NCBI RefSeq assembly: GCF_021726515.1
Contig: NZ_JAKKCJ010000001.1
Span: 310,001 to 374,000, forward strand
Origin: Vibrio sp. CK2-1
Lineage (GTDB): Bacteria; Pseudomonadota; Gammaproteobacteria; Enterobacterales; Vibrionaceae
DNA: 64,000 nucleotides
Reading direction: 5' to 3'
A program made the translations under genes and the position numbers. Of this stretch, positions 44,175 through 52,929 are shown one piece after another (the stretch's first letter is position 1; each line of letters opens with the position of its first letter). Below the pieces are notes generated by a model, which was given only the letters and a program-made list of their open reading frames with translations, had not been told where the DNA came from and did no database searches.

Positions 44175-45152
44175 TTAAGCCGCGACGTTTTTAAAACATT
44201 GCTTGAGGCTAGATTGATACGGCTTAATAAAATGTTCTTGAGCAAACTTTCCTTGTTCAATAGCAAGGCGGCTGCGCTCTTCACGGTCATACGTAATTTG
44301 CGTGAACGAATGATTTGAGCTTTTCAAGCTAGGTTGGTAGTGCTCACCGGCGGTTGCATTTGCATTGTAAATCTCTGGGCGATAAATCTTTTGGAACGTC
44401 TCCATCGTGCTGATGGTGCTAATCAACTCAAGGTTGGTGTAATCATTGAGCAAATCGCCAAAGAAGAAAAAGGCAAGTGGCGCACGGCTTTGTGGCGGCA
44501 TGAAATAACGTACTTGTAGGCCCATTTTCTGAAAGTATTGTTCTGTGAGTGAGGATTCATTAGGGACATATTCATCGCCAAGCACAGGGTGTTGATTGGT
44601 GGTTTTTCGATAAACTTTATTTTCTGACACGCTCAGACAAATCACTGGGCGTTTGCTGAAGTGGCCGCGGTAAAGATCCGAATCGACAAAGGCTTTAAAA
44701 ATGTTGCCGTGAAGATCGCCAAAATCAGCAGGAATCGTAAATTGCTCTTTATCTTTATTATGCTCACGTAACCGGATACTAAAATCGTAATCTCTTACGT
44801 ACGATGAAAAGTTATTGCCCACAATGCCTTGATGACGTTGGCCGGTTTTATTATCAACAATGCTGGTTTTTAGCACTTCAATTGATGGGAAAGGATCAGA
44901 ATGGCTTTGAATGTGCATGTCCACAGAAATGATATCAAGTTCAACGGTGTAGCGATCGCTAGTTGGATTATCCCAATGCGCGAGTGAATTGAAGCGATCG
45001 GTGATCATGTTCAGAGTATTACGAAGATTGTTTTGACGGTTTTCACCGCGCGCTAAATTGGCGAAATTGGTGGTGGCGCGAGTGCTTTGCGCTGGCTGGT
45101 AGTTTTCATCAAAACTGATACTTTTGATACTAAATGAAAATTCGTGGCTCAT
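44175..45152 (-). CDS. mesX: MesX (DUF1852) partner of MesD
   Basis: 325-aa DUF1852 protein, genetically required for MesD-type methionine synthesis in other aerobic bacteria. Family features: FSFSIKSISFDENYQPAQSTRATTNFANLARG at the start, LRYFMPPQ-like block VRYFMPPQSRAPLAFFFFGD, and FQKIYRPEIYNANATAGEHYQPSLKSSNHSFTQITYDREERSRLAIEQGKF (in part). First gene of the mesX-mesD pair. Biochemical activity is unknown; an oxygen-dependent step that generates the methyl donor is the current idea. Confidence 0.87.
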   Translation of the reverse strand: MSHEFSFSIKSISFDENYQPAQSTRATTNFANLARGENRQNNLRNTLNMITDRFNSLAHWDNPTSDRYTVELDIISVDMHIQSHSDPFPSIEVLKTSIVDNKTGQRHQGIVGNNFSSYVRDYDFSIRLREHNKDKEQFTIPADFGDLHGNIFKAFVDSDLYRGHFSKRPVICLSVSENKVYRKTTNQHPVLGDEYVPNESSLTEQYFQKMGLQVRYFMPPQSRAPLAFFFFGDLLNDYTNLELISTISTMETFQKIYRPEIYNANATAGEHYQPSLKSSNHSFTQITYDREERSRLAIEQGKFAQEHFIKPYQSSLKQCFKNVAA

Positions 45153-45284
45153 ATCGATTACTGTCCCTATATCCGAAAAGATAACGTGCTTAATTTATAA
45201 CGTGTTAAGCGCAGCATAGATATGTCGTTTATTTACTAATGAAGATGAAGAAAATTCATGTTGCTCACGATTCTCTACAAATAT

Positions 45285-46169
45285 TCATAATTTGGTTTTG
45301 CGATAATCCCTTGGTGACATGCCGTATATTTTCCGAAAGCGATGCGTGAAATTATACGGATCGGGATAGCCTAAACGGTGGGCGATCATGGTAATGCTCC
45401 AATCTCGGTGATGCAGTAGATCGAGTGCTTTTTCCATTCTCAATTGGATCAATTTTTGGCTTGGGGAACGTTGATATAGCTGCTTGGAGACACGGTTAAG
45501 CTGCTCTTCACTCAAAAAGCTTTTCTGAGCAATTTCTTTGACTGTCCAAGGCAAATGCAACTGCGCTTCTACTTGATTAAACACACTATGTACCCGCATG
45601 GCGGCATTAGATGGATTTAGCTCTGTTGAACCCATTAACACTCGGGATAATTCACTTAATAGCAACTGACGAAAGGTGGCTCGTCCATGAATTTCTTGAT
45701 GAGTTAAATTAAGTAGTGACCAGACTGATTCGCTAAGATGAGTCTGCTCTACCCTTTGTTTGCTTTGTTGGACTTGCTGCCACTTTTCGGTCGGCGGTAA
45801 TAAAATCCACGCCATTTTCCAGTAAGGATGCTCACCTAGTTCAAAACGAAAAGGCAGACCTTGCGGCAGAACGGTTACACTATTGGGCTGAATATGATGC
45901 ATGCCATGACGAGTAGATAAGCAGCCTCCCCCTTCTAACGTAAACAAAATCGTATGGATTTCAGGTTCACGGCGCTCCACTGAATAACCTTGTGAGAACT
46001 CCCCTAGACCCGCCATTGAAATTTCTTCATTACTCAACTCTGGGATCTCTGAAGACACAATAAAGCGCTCTTTACATGCTTCAGCCAGATAAACATCATC
46101 TTGCCAATGACGATTGAGCAACTCTTGTTCAATGACGGATTTGCACAGGTTTTTCGAGATTTCAAACAT
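45285..46169 (-). CDS. AraC-family regulator
   Basis: 294-aa AraC regulator. N-terminal cupin-like effector domain (about residues 20-150: GCLSTRHGMHHIQPNSVTVLPQGLPFRFE), then the double HTH (about 195-290: WTVKEIAQKSFLSEEQLNRVSKQLYQRSPSQKL and WSITMIAHRLGYPDPYNFTHRFRKIYGMSPRDYR, in part). It is divergent from a MATE exporter gene with only 69 bases between starts, so it probably controls that gene or itself. Downstream on the same strand is mesX, 132 bases after its stop. Confidence 0.85.
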   Translation of the reverse strand: MFEISKNLCKSVIEQELLNRHWQDDVYLAEACKERFIVSSEIPELSNEEISMAGLGEFSQGYSVERREPEIHTILFTLEGGGCLSTRHGMHHIQPNSVTVLPQGLPFRFELGEHPYWKMAWILLPPTEKWQQVQQSKQRVEQTHLSESVWSLLNLTHQEIHGRATFRQLLLSELSRVLMGSTELNPSNAAMRVHSVFNQVEAQLHLPWTVKEIAQKSFLSEEQLNRVSKQLYQRSPSQKLIQLRMEKALDLLHHRDWSITMIAHRLGYPDPYNFTHRFRKIYGMSPRDYRKTKL

Positions 46170-46238
46170 GTTGGTTTATTCCAAGCTCTTCTATATTCGC
46201 AGTCTAATTACAGCGTCAGTTCTTTTAGGAAATGTGCA

Positions 46239-47633
46239 ATGTCCATTCAACCACACTCTTGCATACAAACCAATCCACCAACGTCATACTTGCCGCCTAA
46301 GTTGTTTTCTCGGGTAGTGAAGCTGGCGTTTCCTGTGGCGCTACAAAGTGCTTTAGTGGCGATTTTAGCGCTGGCTGATGTGTTGATGGTTAGTGATTTT
46401 GGACAAACCGCGACCGCCGCAGTAGGCATCGCATCACGCTGGCATTTCGTGGCAATCATGATCATGGCTGCCTTAGCGACTGCTACTGGAACCCTTGTTT
46501 CTCAATACTGGGGACGTGATGACAAAGAAACCGCCAAAACTGTCACCATGCAATCGCTGAAGTTTGGCTCGATTATTATGATCCCGGTAACCATTTTAAT
46601 GGTGGGATTCGGTTCGCAAATCATGCGCCTGCAAACCGATGATATGCAGGTGATCCAACAAGGTGCTGACTACCTGTTGTATAGCCTACCTTTGCTTATG
46701 TTGACTCACTGGGTGATCACCGCAGAAGCCAGTTTGCGCTCTAGTGGTAACGCGGTACTGCCTTTAATTCTAGCGGCGATTACTATCGCGATTAATATTG
46801 CTCTTAACTTTTGGTTAATTCACGGTGGCTTCGGAGTTCCGGCAATGGGCGTGGCGGGTGCGGCGCTTTCGACCACTATTGCGCGCGTAGTTCAAGTACT
46901 GCTTATTTATGGGGTATTAAAGTTTCAGCAGCATTGGTTAATCATCAGCGATTACCAAAAGCAGAACACACGCCTATGGCAATCTTATAAACGACTCGCG
47001 ATACCCAATGCGTGTAATGCGGTGTTGTGGGCCTTTGGTACGCTTACTTACCAGATGATTTATGGCCACATGGGCACCACTGAGCTGGCGGTCTACAGCA
47101 TGATTGGGCCATTTGAAGGCTTATGTTATGCGATTTTTATGGGAATATCGGTGGCTTGCTCGGTATTACTTGGCCAATCTTTAGGTCGAGATGAATATCT
47201 ACAAGCTCAAGCGATGTCGAAGTTTTTCATAAAATGCATTTTAGTGATGGGAGTGATCGCTTGCGGCATCATGCTATTGCAACGAAACAATGTGATCGCC
47301 TTTTTGGATCTCGACAGCCCTAACTTCAGCGGCATTGCCGATCCGGCTTTTGTGGTGATGAGTTTTGCGATTATCATCCGCATGCTTAATATGCTGATCA
47401 TCAACGGCATATTACGAGCTGGTGGTGAAAACCATTTCTGCTTACGCATGGACTTCATTGCCATGTGGATGGTCGGCATTCCACTCACTGCTTACGGCGC
47501 TTTTGTCGCAGAGTTAAGTTTTGCATGGGTGTACTTGCTAATGATCTCAGAAGAAATCGTCAAACTAAGTCTGTGCTTTACGCGTTACTTAAAACGCAAA
47601 TGGCTGAATAATTTAACCATTCAGACTATTTAA
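46239..47633 (+). CDS. MATE-family multidrug exporter
   Basis: 464-aa inner-membrane MATE antiporter. The start at 46239 (MSIQPHSC) is chosen for its AGGA ribosome site 8 bases upstream and because further upstream in-frame codons lie inside the AraC gene on the other strand. Twelve hydrophobic segments in two halves; conserved LAFPVALQSALVAILALADVLMVSDFG, GTLVSQYWGRDD, and the matching second-half segment SVLLGQSLGRDEY. Divergent from an AraC regulator. Substrate unknown. Confidence 0.88.
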   Translation: MSIQPHSCIQTNPPTSYLPPKLFSRVVKLAFPVALQSALVAILALADVLMVSDFGQTATAAVGIASRWHFVAIMIMAALATATGTLVSQYWGRDDKETAKTVTMQSLKFGSIIMIPVTILMVGFGSQIMRLQTDDMQVIQQGADYLLYSLPLLMLTHWVITAEASLRSSGNAVLPLILAAITIAINIALNFWLIHGGFGVPAMGVAGAALSTTIARVVQVLLIYGVLKFQQHWLIISDYQKQNTRLWQSYKRLAIPNACNAVLWAFGTLTYQMIYGHMGTTELAVYSMIGPFEGLCYAIFMGISVACSVLLGQSLGRDEYLQAQAMSKFFIKCILVMGVIACGIMLLQRNNVIAFLDLDSPNFSGIADPAFVVMSFAIIIRMLNMLIINGILRAGGENHFCLRMDFIAMWMVGIPLTAYGAFVAELSFAWVYLLMISEEIVKLSLCFTRYLKRKWLNNLTIQTI

Positions 47634-47714
47634 TCTCCGCTGAGGTTATTGAAAATACGGCATGATCTTCTGTAAGTGATGAAATGCTAGCGATTAAACT
47701 GAGAATCAAATCGC

Positions 47715-47757
47715 AAAAAGCCAAGACGTACTCTATTGCACCTTGGCTTTATTATTT
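47715..47757 (+). terminator. Terminator after the MATE gene
   Basis: AAAGCCAAG / CTTGGCTTT with a 16-base loop and an AT-rich tail, about 80 bases after the MATE stop. Confidence 0.65.
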
Positions 47758-47809
47758 AACTGCTCCATGGTGTGGTTATTAATTAAACACTTCAGACTAT
47801 CAGTACACC

Positions 47810-48100
47810 ATGAAAAAAATCGCCTTCATCATCTTAGTTGGATTAGCTATTTGGCAATTTTTTTACCAAAGCGCGCCCAAAATTAATGCCGATTACAAAC
47901 CTCAAATAGCAGCATTTTTTGGTATGGGTAGTGCAGCGTCATCAAACAAACCCTCACAACAAGGTTTCGCCTGTGATAGTCGACAAATGTGCAATGAAAT
48001 GTCGACTCAAGCAGAAGCGGCCTACTTCTACCAACACTGCCCTAATCAACAATTACAACTCGATAGTGATGGCACACCTTGCGGTAAGTTCTTTGATTAA
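47810..48100 (+). CDS. Small membrane-anchored protein with Excalibur-like domain
   Basis: 96-aa protein with an N-terminal membrane helix (residues 1-20) and a C-terminal Excalibur-like motif: FACDSRQMCNEM (about 53-64), then YFYQHCPNQQL and DSDGTPCGKFF. The D-x-D-x-D-G-x-P-C pattern of Excalibur (calcium-binding) domains is partly kept; the four Cys residues could form two disulfides outside the cytoplasm. Stand-alone gene with a terminator after it. Function unknown. Confidence 0.72.
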   Translation: MKKIAFIILVGLAIWQFFYQSAPKINADYKPQIAAFFGMGSAASSNKPSQQGFACDSRQMCNEMSTQAEAAYFYQHCPNQQLQLDSDGTPCGKFFD

Positions 48101-48121
48101 CACGCCACTCTAAACACAAGT

Positions 48122-48154
48122 AAAAAAGCCCGAATAGGTTAAATTCGGGCTTTC
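48122..48154. terminator. Bidirectional terminator between the Excalibur and cytochrome genes
   Basis: An 11-bp stem AAAGCCCGAAT / ATTCGGGCTTT with a 7-base loop, between two convergent genes. Confidence 0.85.
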
Positions 48155-48176
48155 TAATGACACTAATATTGGTCAT

Positions 48177-50447
48177 TTACTTATTTGCTTGAACCTTCAA
48201 TTGCTGAATAAAGGCATCCACTTGAGGATTATTCGGCACTAATGCTTTTAACTTCTGCGCATATTGTAGTGCAGAAAAATATTCACCTAATTCCGCATAC
48301 TCCTGCGCTAAAGCATAAGTAAGATCTGGGCTTGTTGGCGATAACTGATAAGCTCGCTCTAACGCTGCAACTGCTTTTTTCAGCTGACCTTGGTCTTTTA
48401 ATAATAATGAATAAGTGTAGTGATACCTTACATTATCCGGCGCTTTTAATGTGGCTTGCTCCAGCTCGATTAACGCTTTCGTTTTATCCTGACTACGCAC
48501 ATAACTCATGGCTAGAGAATAGTAGAGCGAGGCATTATCCGGTGCAATCTCGACGCCTTTCAATAACACTTTCTGCGCTGCTGCTTCATTATTTTGGCGG
48601 CGATAAACATCGGCTAAATTCACATAAGCAGGCACAAAATTCGGCTCAACTTTGATTGCTTGATTGAAATGATTTTGCGCTTCATCCAAACGGTTTAAGT
48701 TAATCGCCAAATTCCCTAATGCCGCATACGAGAAACCACGATCACTTTGATAGGCCTGGACTTGACGGTATTCATCCAGTACTTGATTCAATTTGTCACG
48801 TTCTTGAGCGGAGAGTTTTGCTGATTGGGCAAGATCAGGCACGATAGGCGCAAGAACGCGCGCCGCTTCTGTTCTGATCGATAGCGCATCATCAGATAAT
48901 AATGGGCTCAATAAACTCCATCGTTGTGCTATCGGAAAGTTTTCCGCCGCTTCAATCGCCCCTAGTTTTTTTAATGACTCATCACTTTTAACCGCGCGTG
49001 CAATCGCCACCATGGCATTGGCATCAGGAAGTGTCGACATACGACTCAATGCCGAAGCGCGCACAATATCGCTATAGTTTGCATCTTGAGCAATTTTAGA
49101 TAGCTCGGTGCTGGACGTAAGCACCCCGGTGTCAGCTTGGTGGAAGACTGTCCCATAATGAGCTTTACCTTGGTACTTACTATTCGGGTACCACGTTTTC
49201 AGTGATTGTTGTGCCCACTTATCATCTTTATCTTGATGGCATTGCGTACAAGCATTCGGCGAGCCGGTCGAGATACTTAAATCCGGTCTTGGCACTTTAA
49301 AGCTATGATCACGCCTCGGGTCTACTTGCATATAGGTTGTGGCTGGCATGTGACAATCAACACACTGATTACCTTGCTTAAATTTCGCGTGCTTATGGTG
49401 GGAATCCGTATCATATTCCGTCTTAGTGTGGCATTGCGTACAAGTATCATTGCCAGGCAACTTTAATTTACCGGAATGAGGATTATGACAGTTGGTACAC
49501 GTGACGCCTTTTTCATGCATTTTACTTTGCATGAAAGACCCCCAAACATAGACCTCATCGGAAATTTGACCATCAGGATAATATAGATCGGAAGACAGTA
49601 GTGATGGCGTAAACGCATTCACAATATCTTGAGGTGACGTGCGATCTTGTAACTGAGCTCTGCGAGCATGGCAACTGGCACATGTATCCACTTGTTGGCT
49701 ATCCACCAGCGGCTGAACAGAAACCATGTCACCATTGTCATTTTTATGGAACATTGGAGTACGCATTTTAATGTTCACGTCATACCCCATATTCTTGATG
49801 CTTTTATCTCCTTTGGCCCACTTGATGTGTTGAGAGTCATCACCATGACACGCATTACAGCTCACATTCAATGCGGAAAATTCTGGGTTATAGCTATGGG
49901 TGTTTGAATCAAAGTTCTTTTTGTAATCGGTAACATGGCAGTCTGCGCACATCTGATTCCAATTTTGCCCTTGTTGAGTCCAGTGAAAAGTATCATTTGG
50001 CTTTTCATCTGGGTGGAGCACAAACCAACGTTGTCCTCCTTCTTGCTCAGTTCGAGAATCCCATGCAAAAGGAATAAACTGCCACTTCCCCTTACCCGCA
50101 TCGAATAAATACTGCTGTAGAGGTTTATAACCAAAGGTATAGATAATATTTAAATGATGCTGTTTGCCTTGCTCATCGACAAAATCAACCCACAGTTCGT
50201 TGTCATCATCTTGAGAAAAGGTTGCAGGCTTACCTAAATATTGAATGCTGCGCCCATCAAACTGCCCCAAGCTAATTTCTGGAGTGGCTTGTTCCATGGC
50301 ATGAAAGTGATCGGATTGCTTCCAATCTTCAACTTGTTTCTGATGGCAACTGGCACAAGATTCAGAGGCATGTTCTGTATTAGCTAGATTAGAAAAACTG
50401 ATACAACTTAAAATAATCGCTAGATACAACTGGCTAATAAACTTCAC
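48177..50447 (-). CDS. Octaheme c-type cytochrome with C-terminal TPR repeats
   Basis: 756-aa exported protein. Signal peptide about residues 1-22 (CISFSNLA). Eight CxxCH haem sites at about residues 31, 167, 197, 256, 317, 336, 362 and 400. A HEAT-like helical stretch (about 440-560) is followed by about five TPR repeats (570-745: AALGNLAINLNRLDEAQNHF, YYSLAMSYVRSQDKTKALIE and others). Periplasmic electron-transfer protein with a protein-interaction domain; partner and acceptor unknown. Stand-alone minus-strand gene; a LysR gene lies upstream on the same strand. Confidence 0.87.
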   Translation of the reverse strand: MKFISQLYLAIILSCISFSNLANTEHASESCASCHQKQVEDWKQSDHFHAMEQATPEISLGQFDGRSIQYLGKPATFSQDDDNELWVDFVDEQGKQHHLNIIYTFGYKPLQQYLFDAGKGKWQFIPFAWDSRTEQEGGQRWFVLHPDEKPNDTFHWTQQGQNWNQMCADCHVTDYKKNFDSNTHSYNPEFSALNVSCNACHGDDSQHIKWAKGDKSIKNMGYDVNIKMRTPMFHKNDNGDMVSVQPLVDSQQVDTCASCHARRAQLQDRTSPQDIVNAFTPSLLSSDLYYPDGQISDEVYVWGSFMQSKMHEKGVTCTNCHNPHSGKLKLPGNDTCTQCHTKTEYDTDSHHKHAKFKQGNQCVDCHMPATTYMQVDPRRDHSFKVPRPDLSISTGSPNACTQCHQDKDDKWAQQSLKTWYPNSKYQGKAHYGTVFHQADTGVLTSSTELSKIAQDANYSDIVRASALSRMSTLPDANAMVAIARAVKSDESLKKLGAIEAAENFPIAQRWSLLSPLLSDDALSIRTEAARVLAPIVPDLAQSAKLSAQERDKLNQVLDEYRQVQAYQSDRGFSYAALGNLAINLNRLDEAQNHFNQAIKVEPNFVPAYVNLADVYRRQNNEAAAQKVLLKGVEIAPDNASLYYSLAMSYVRSQDKTKALIELEQATLKAPDNVRYHYTYSLLLKDQGQLKKAVAALERAYQLSPTSPDLTYALAQEYAELGEYFSALQYAQKLKALVPNNPQVDAFIQQLKVQANK

Positions 50448-50577
50448 ATAAACCCCATTGATAGATCCCTCAAATGACTATTATTATTTTACATTGATGT
50501 ACTATGTTTGTGCTTTAAACTAACTTGTTATTTTAGTTATAGATCATATAACTCTTTTTTATCGGCTCTTTCGATAG

Positions 50578-50610
50578 TCTATACCCAAGTAACTTCAAGG
50601 TGCGAGTTTC
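50578..50610. repeat. Short vibrio-type repeat fragment
   Basis: CTATACCCAAGTAACTTCAA followed by GGTGC at about 50580. This ATACCCAAGT-ACTTCAAG string recalls intergenic repeats in vibrios and relatives. Only one copy is in the window, so calling it a repeat rests on recollection. Confidence 0.3.
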
Positions 50611-50631
50611 AGCAAGAATAAAACAAAACCG

Positions 50632-51573
50632 TTAGTACTCTACTTCTCCCATACGATGTTTTTCACTTTTATCTTTATATTCTAATGCTTTGTGAAGCTG
50701 CTCTCGTAACCACTGATGGGCTGTATCTTGAGTTCGGCTTGGATGCCAAATTGCACTAAACGTCATCTCGGTATTGTCAAAAGGAAGCGATAATAGTTTC
50801 ACGGGATATAACCCTTGAAAAGATTGCACCGTCGAGATAGGTAGAATACCAATAAAGTCAGTCGTGGAAATAAGCGATAGCATTTCTGCCGCCCCCGGCA
50901 CGCGGTGACGAATATTTCTCTTTTCAATAAACTTCATATGTTCATCACTTAAGATACTACCTCTGACTCTCCACTGAGAAAGTGCAATATGCTCTTCTGC
51001 AAAAAAAGCCTGATAGGTAAGGGTGTTATTGATCAGCCTAGGGTGGCCTTTACGACACACCACACAGCCTTTTTCGGTTAATAACACTTCGTGCTTAAGG
51101 TTTGAACGAGCTGGTGGGGTGATATCTATAATTAAATCATAGCGCTGTAACCGTAAATCACTCTCATAATCTTGAGTGAATAAAGGGTGTATTTCTAAGT
51201 TAATATTTGGGGCTATGCGTTGGATTAATTGAATGCAGTGGTTAAACAACTCACTACCCACCACAGAAACACAAGCAATAGAAAATGTTTTATTCGAAAC
51301 TTTAGGATCAAATTCCGTTGAAGCAAATAAAGTGGCGCTAAAGTTATCTAACGCCGCTTGAAAAGATGGATAAATATCCATGGCAAATGAGGTAGGTTCT
51401 ACGCCTAAACTTGATCGGTGAAAAAGAGGATCGTCATACACATCACGCAAGCGCTTCAAAGCTTTACTTACCGCAGGTTGACTTATCCCAAGACGTTTTG
51501 CCGCTTTCGATAAACTTAACTCTTCATAAATCACAATAAATATCGGGATAAGGTTTAAATCTGCAGACTTCAT
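50632..51573 (-). CDS. LysR-family regulator
   Basis: 313-aa LysR regulator (HTH about residues 5-62: LSKAAKRLGISQPAVSKALKRLRD; effector domain from about 90, TRSSLGV-type ToxR/NodD-like N-terminus). It lies between the octaheme cytochrome and the Bat operon on the same strand, 87 bases after the BatD-like stop, so it might be read partly with the operon. The target is unknown. Confidence 0.82.
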   Translation of the reverse strand: MKSADLNLIPIFIVIYEELSLSKAAKRLGISQPAVSKALKRLRDVYDDPLFHRSSLGVEPTSFAMDIYPSFQAALDNFSATLFASTEFDPKVSNKTFSIACVSVVGSELFNHCIQLIQRIAPNINLEIHPLFTQDYESDLRLQRYDLIIDITPPARSNLKHEVLLTEKGCVVCRKGHPRLINNTLTYQAFFAEEHIALSQWRVRGSILSDEHMKFIEKRNIRHRVPGAAEMLSLISTTDFIGILPISTVQSFQGLYPVKLLSLPFDNTEMTFSAIWHPSRTQDTAHQWLREQLHKALEYKDKSEKHRMGEVEY

Positions 51574-51660
51574 ACGCTAACACCTAAAACAAACAAGGTT
51601 GATTTCATTTCAATTACAATAAGTTAACACAATGACAAACAAGTTTTTGAAGTATTCGTC

Positions 51661-52929
51661 TTATTTTTTCGATATTTTATTTAATACGCTTTTCAACTTT
51701 AGTGGTTGAAGTCGATTATTTTGCTGTGCTTTTCTGGCTTTAATTAATTTCCAGTAACCTTTGAGTTGCTGATTATTACAGTCATAATCAGCAATGCCTT
51801 CAGTCAACGTTATCAAATCATCTACTTGAAAAAAAGCATCTTTATTCATTACTTTTTTAAGTTTGATATACAGCAATAAGCGTGCGGTTTTGATGTCTTT
51901 GTTTATCAAAGATTGTTTAAATTGAACAAACAGTGGCAACGGACGATCACGATAATAACGCCCTACTCCAAGCACCAAGATGACAATAGCCACCAAACCA
52001 GATACGAATAAGCTAATCTCGAACCAATAGGCGCGAATAAAGGAGTGTAAGGTATGCTTCACTTGAAACGACTTTCCTTCAATATGAATCGTTTCAACCC
52101 TTTGCTTGTCACTATTCCACCAAACTACATTAAAATCTGGGAACGTTACTTCACCACCTTGCTGCATCACATAAACCACTTTGTCTTCACGGGTCGATTG
52201 ATAATCTCCGCGAACACTTTTATCTACTAATATAGCGGGATCAGCATAAGCCTGATAATGGGAAGTGCTTTGTTCTTCTAACCATTGTGGCAATAAAATA
52301 GAGAGAGAATCATCCGCGGTGATTGTTAGAGTGCGGGTAATGGCATCTCCCACTTTTAATTGATCATAACTGCTTTGCCAGTTTTGTGTAACGTTGACCT
52401 TACTTGCGGAAAACCACTGATTCTTATCGGTCAATTGAGCATCTGGTAAGGCGGCTTTAAAACTGAACTCATGTGTCGTGACTGTACCTTGTATTTTTTT
52501 ACCACCTTCTCCGGCAATCGTTGCTGTCACGGGGATTTGAGGAATCGTAAAAGTCCCTGAAGATTGAGGATACAATGTAATTTCCCAACGTTGATGAGAC
52601 CATGTAACCCCTCCTTTACGGTCGGTATAATTCGTCGCAAGCTGGTTTCTTTGCTTAACGATCAAATTAGGGATATCAATTTTACCAATCGTCGTAGGCC
52701 CCAAGAACCAGCGTGGTGTACTAACATCAATCGTCAGTACAATTTGCTCATTCACTGCGTAAACTTTTTCTGAGTCTCTTGCTTGTGTTGTATGTTCAGG
52801 GCCAATCCAGGTTTTTACAGAAACAGAATATGGGCTTGAAGAAGGCGACACTTCATCAGCTTGCGCAATAGGAACAATACCTAGCCAAACTAAGCCCCAA
52901 AAAGTCAGCATTAAGCTTAATCGCTTCAT
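51661..52929 (-). CDS. BatD-like membrane protein
   Basis: 422-aa exported protein with signal peptide (about 1-24, ending AQA), periplasmic beta-rich repeats (VNEQIVLTIDVSTPRWF, YDQLKVGDAITRTLTITA), one membrane helix near residue 310 (FEISLFVSGLVAIVILVLGVG) and a short basic cytoplasmic tail. This matches BatD proteins of MoxR/VWA operons. Last gene of the operon, its start overlapping the VWA-TPR gene by 4 bases. Confidence 0.78.
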   Translation of the reverse strand: MKRLSLMLTFWGLVWLGIVPIAQADEVSPSSSPYSVSVKTWIGPEHTTQARDSEKVYAVNEQIVLTIDVSTPRWFLGPTTIGKIDIPNLIVKQRNQLATNYTDRKGGVTWSHQRWEITLYPQSSGTFTIPQIPVTATIAGEGGKKIQGTVTTHEFSFKAALPDAQLTDKNQWFSASKVNVTQNWQSSYDQLKVGDAITRTLTITADDSLSILLPQWLEEQSTSHYQAYADPAILVDKSVRGDYQSTREDKVVYVMQQGGEVTFPDFNVVWWNSDKQRVETIHIEGKSFQVKHTLHSFIRAYWFEISLFVSGLVAIVILVLGVGRYYRDRPLPLFVQFKQSLINKDIKTARLLLYIKLKKVMNKDAFFQVDDLITLTEGIADYDCNNQQLKGYWKLIKARKAQQNNRLQPLKLKSVLNKISKK

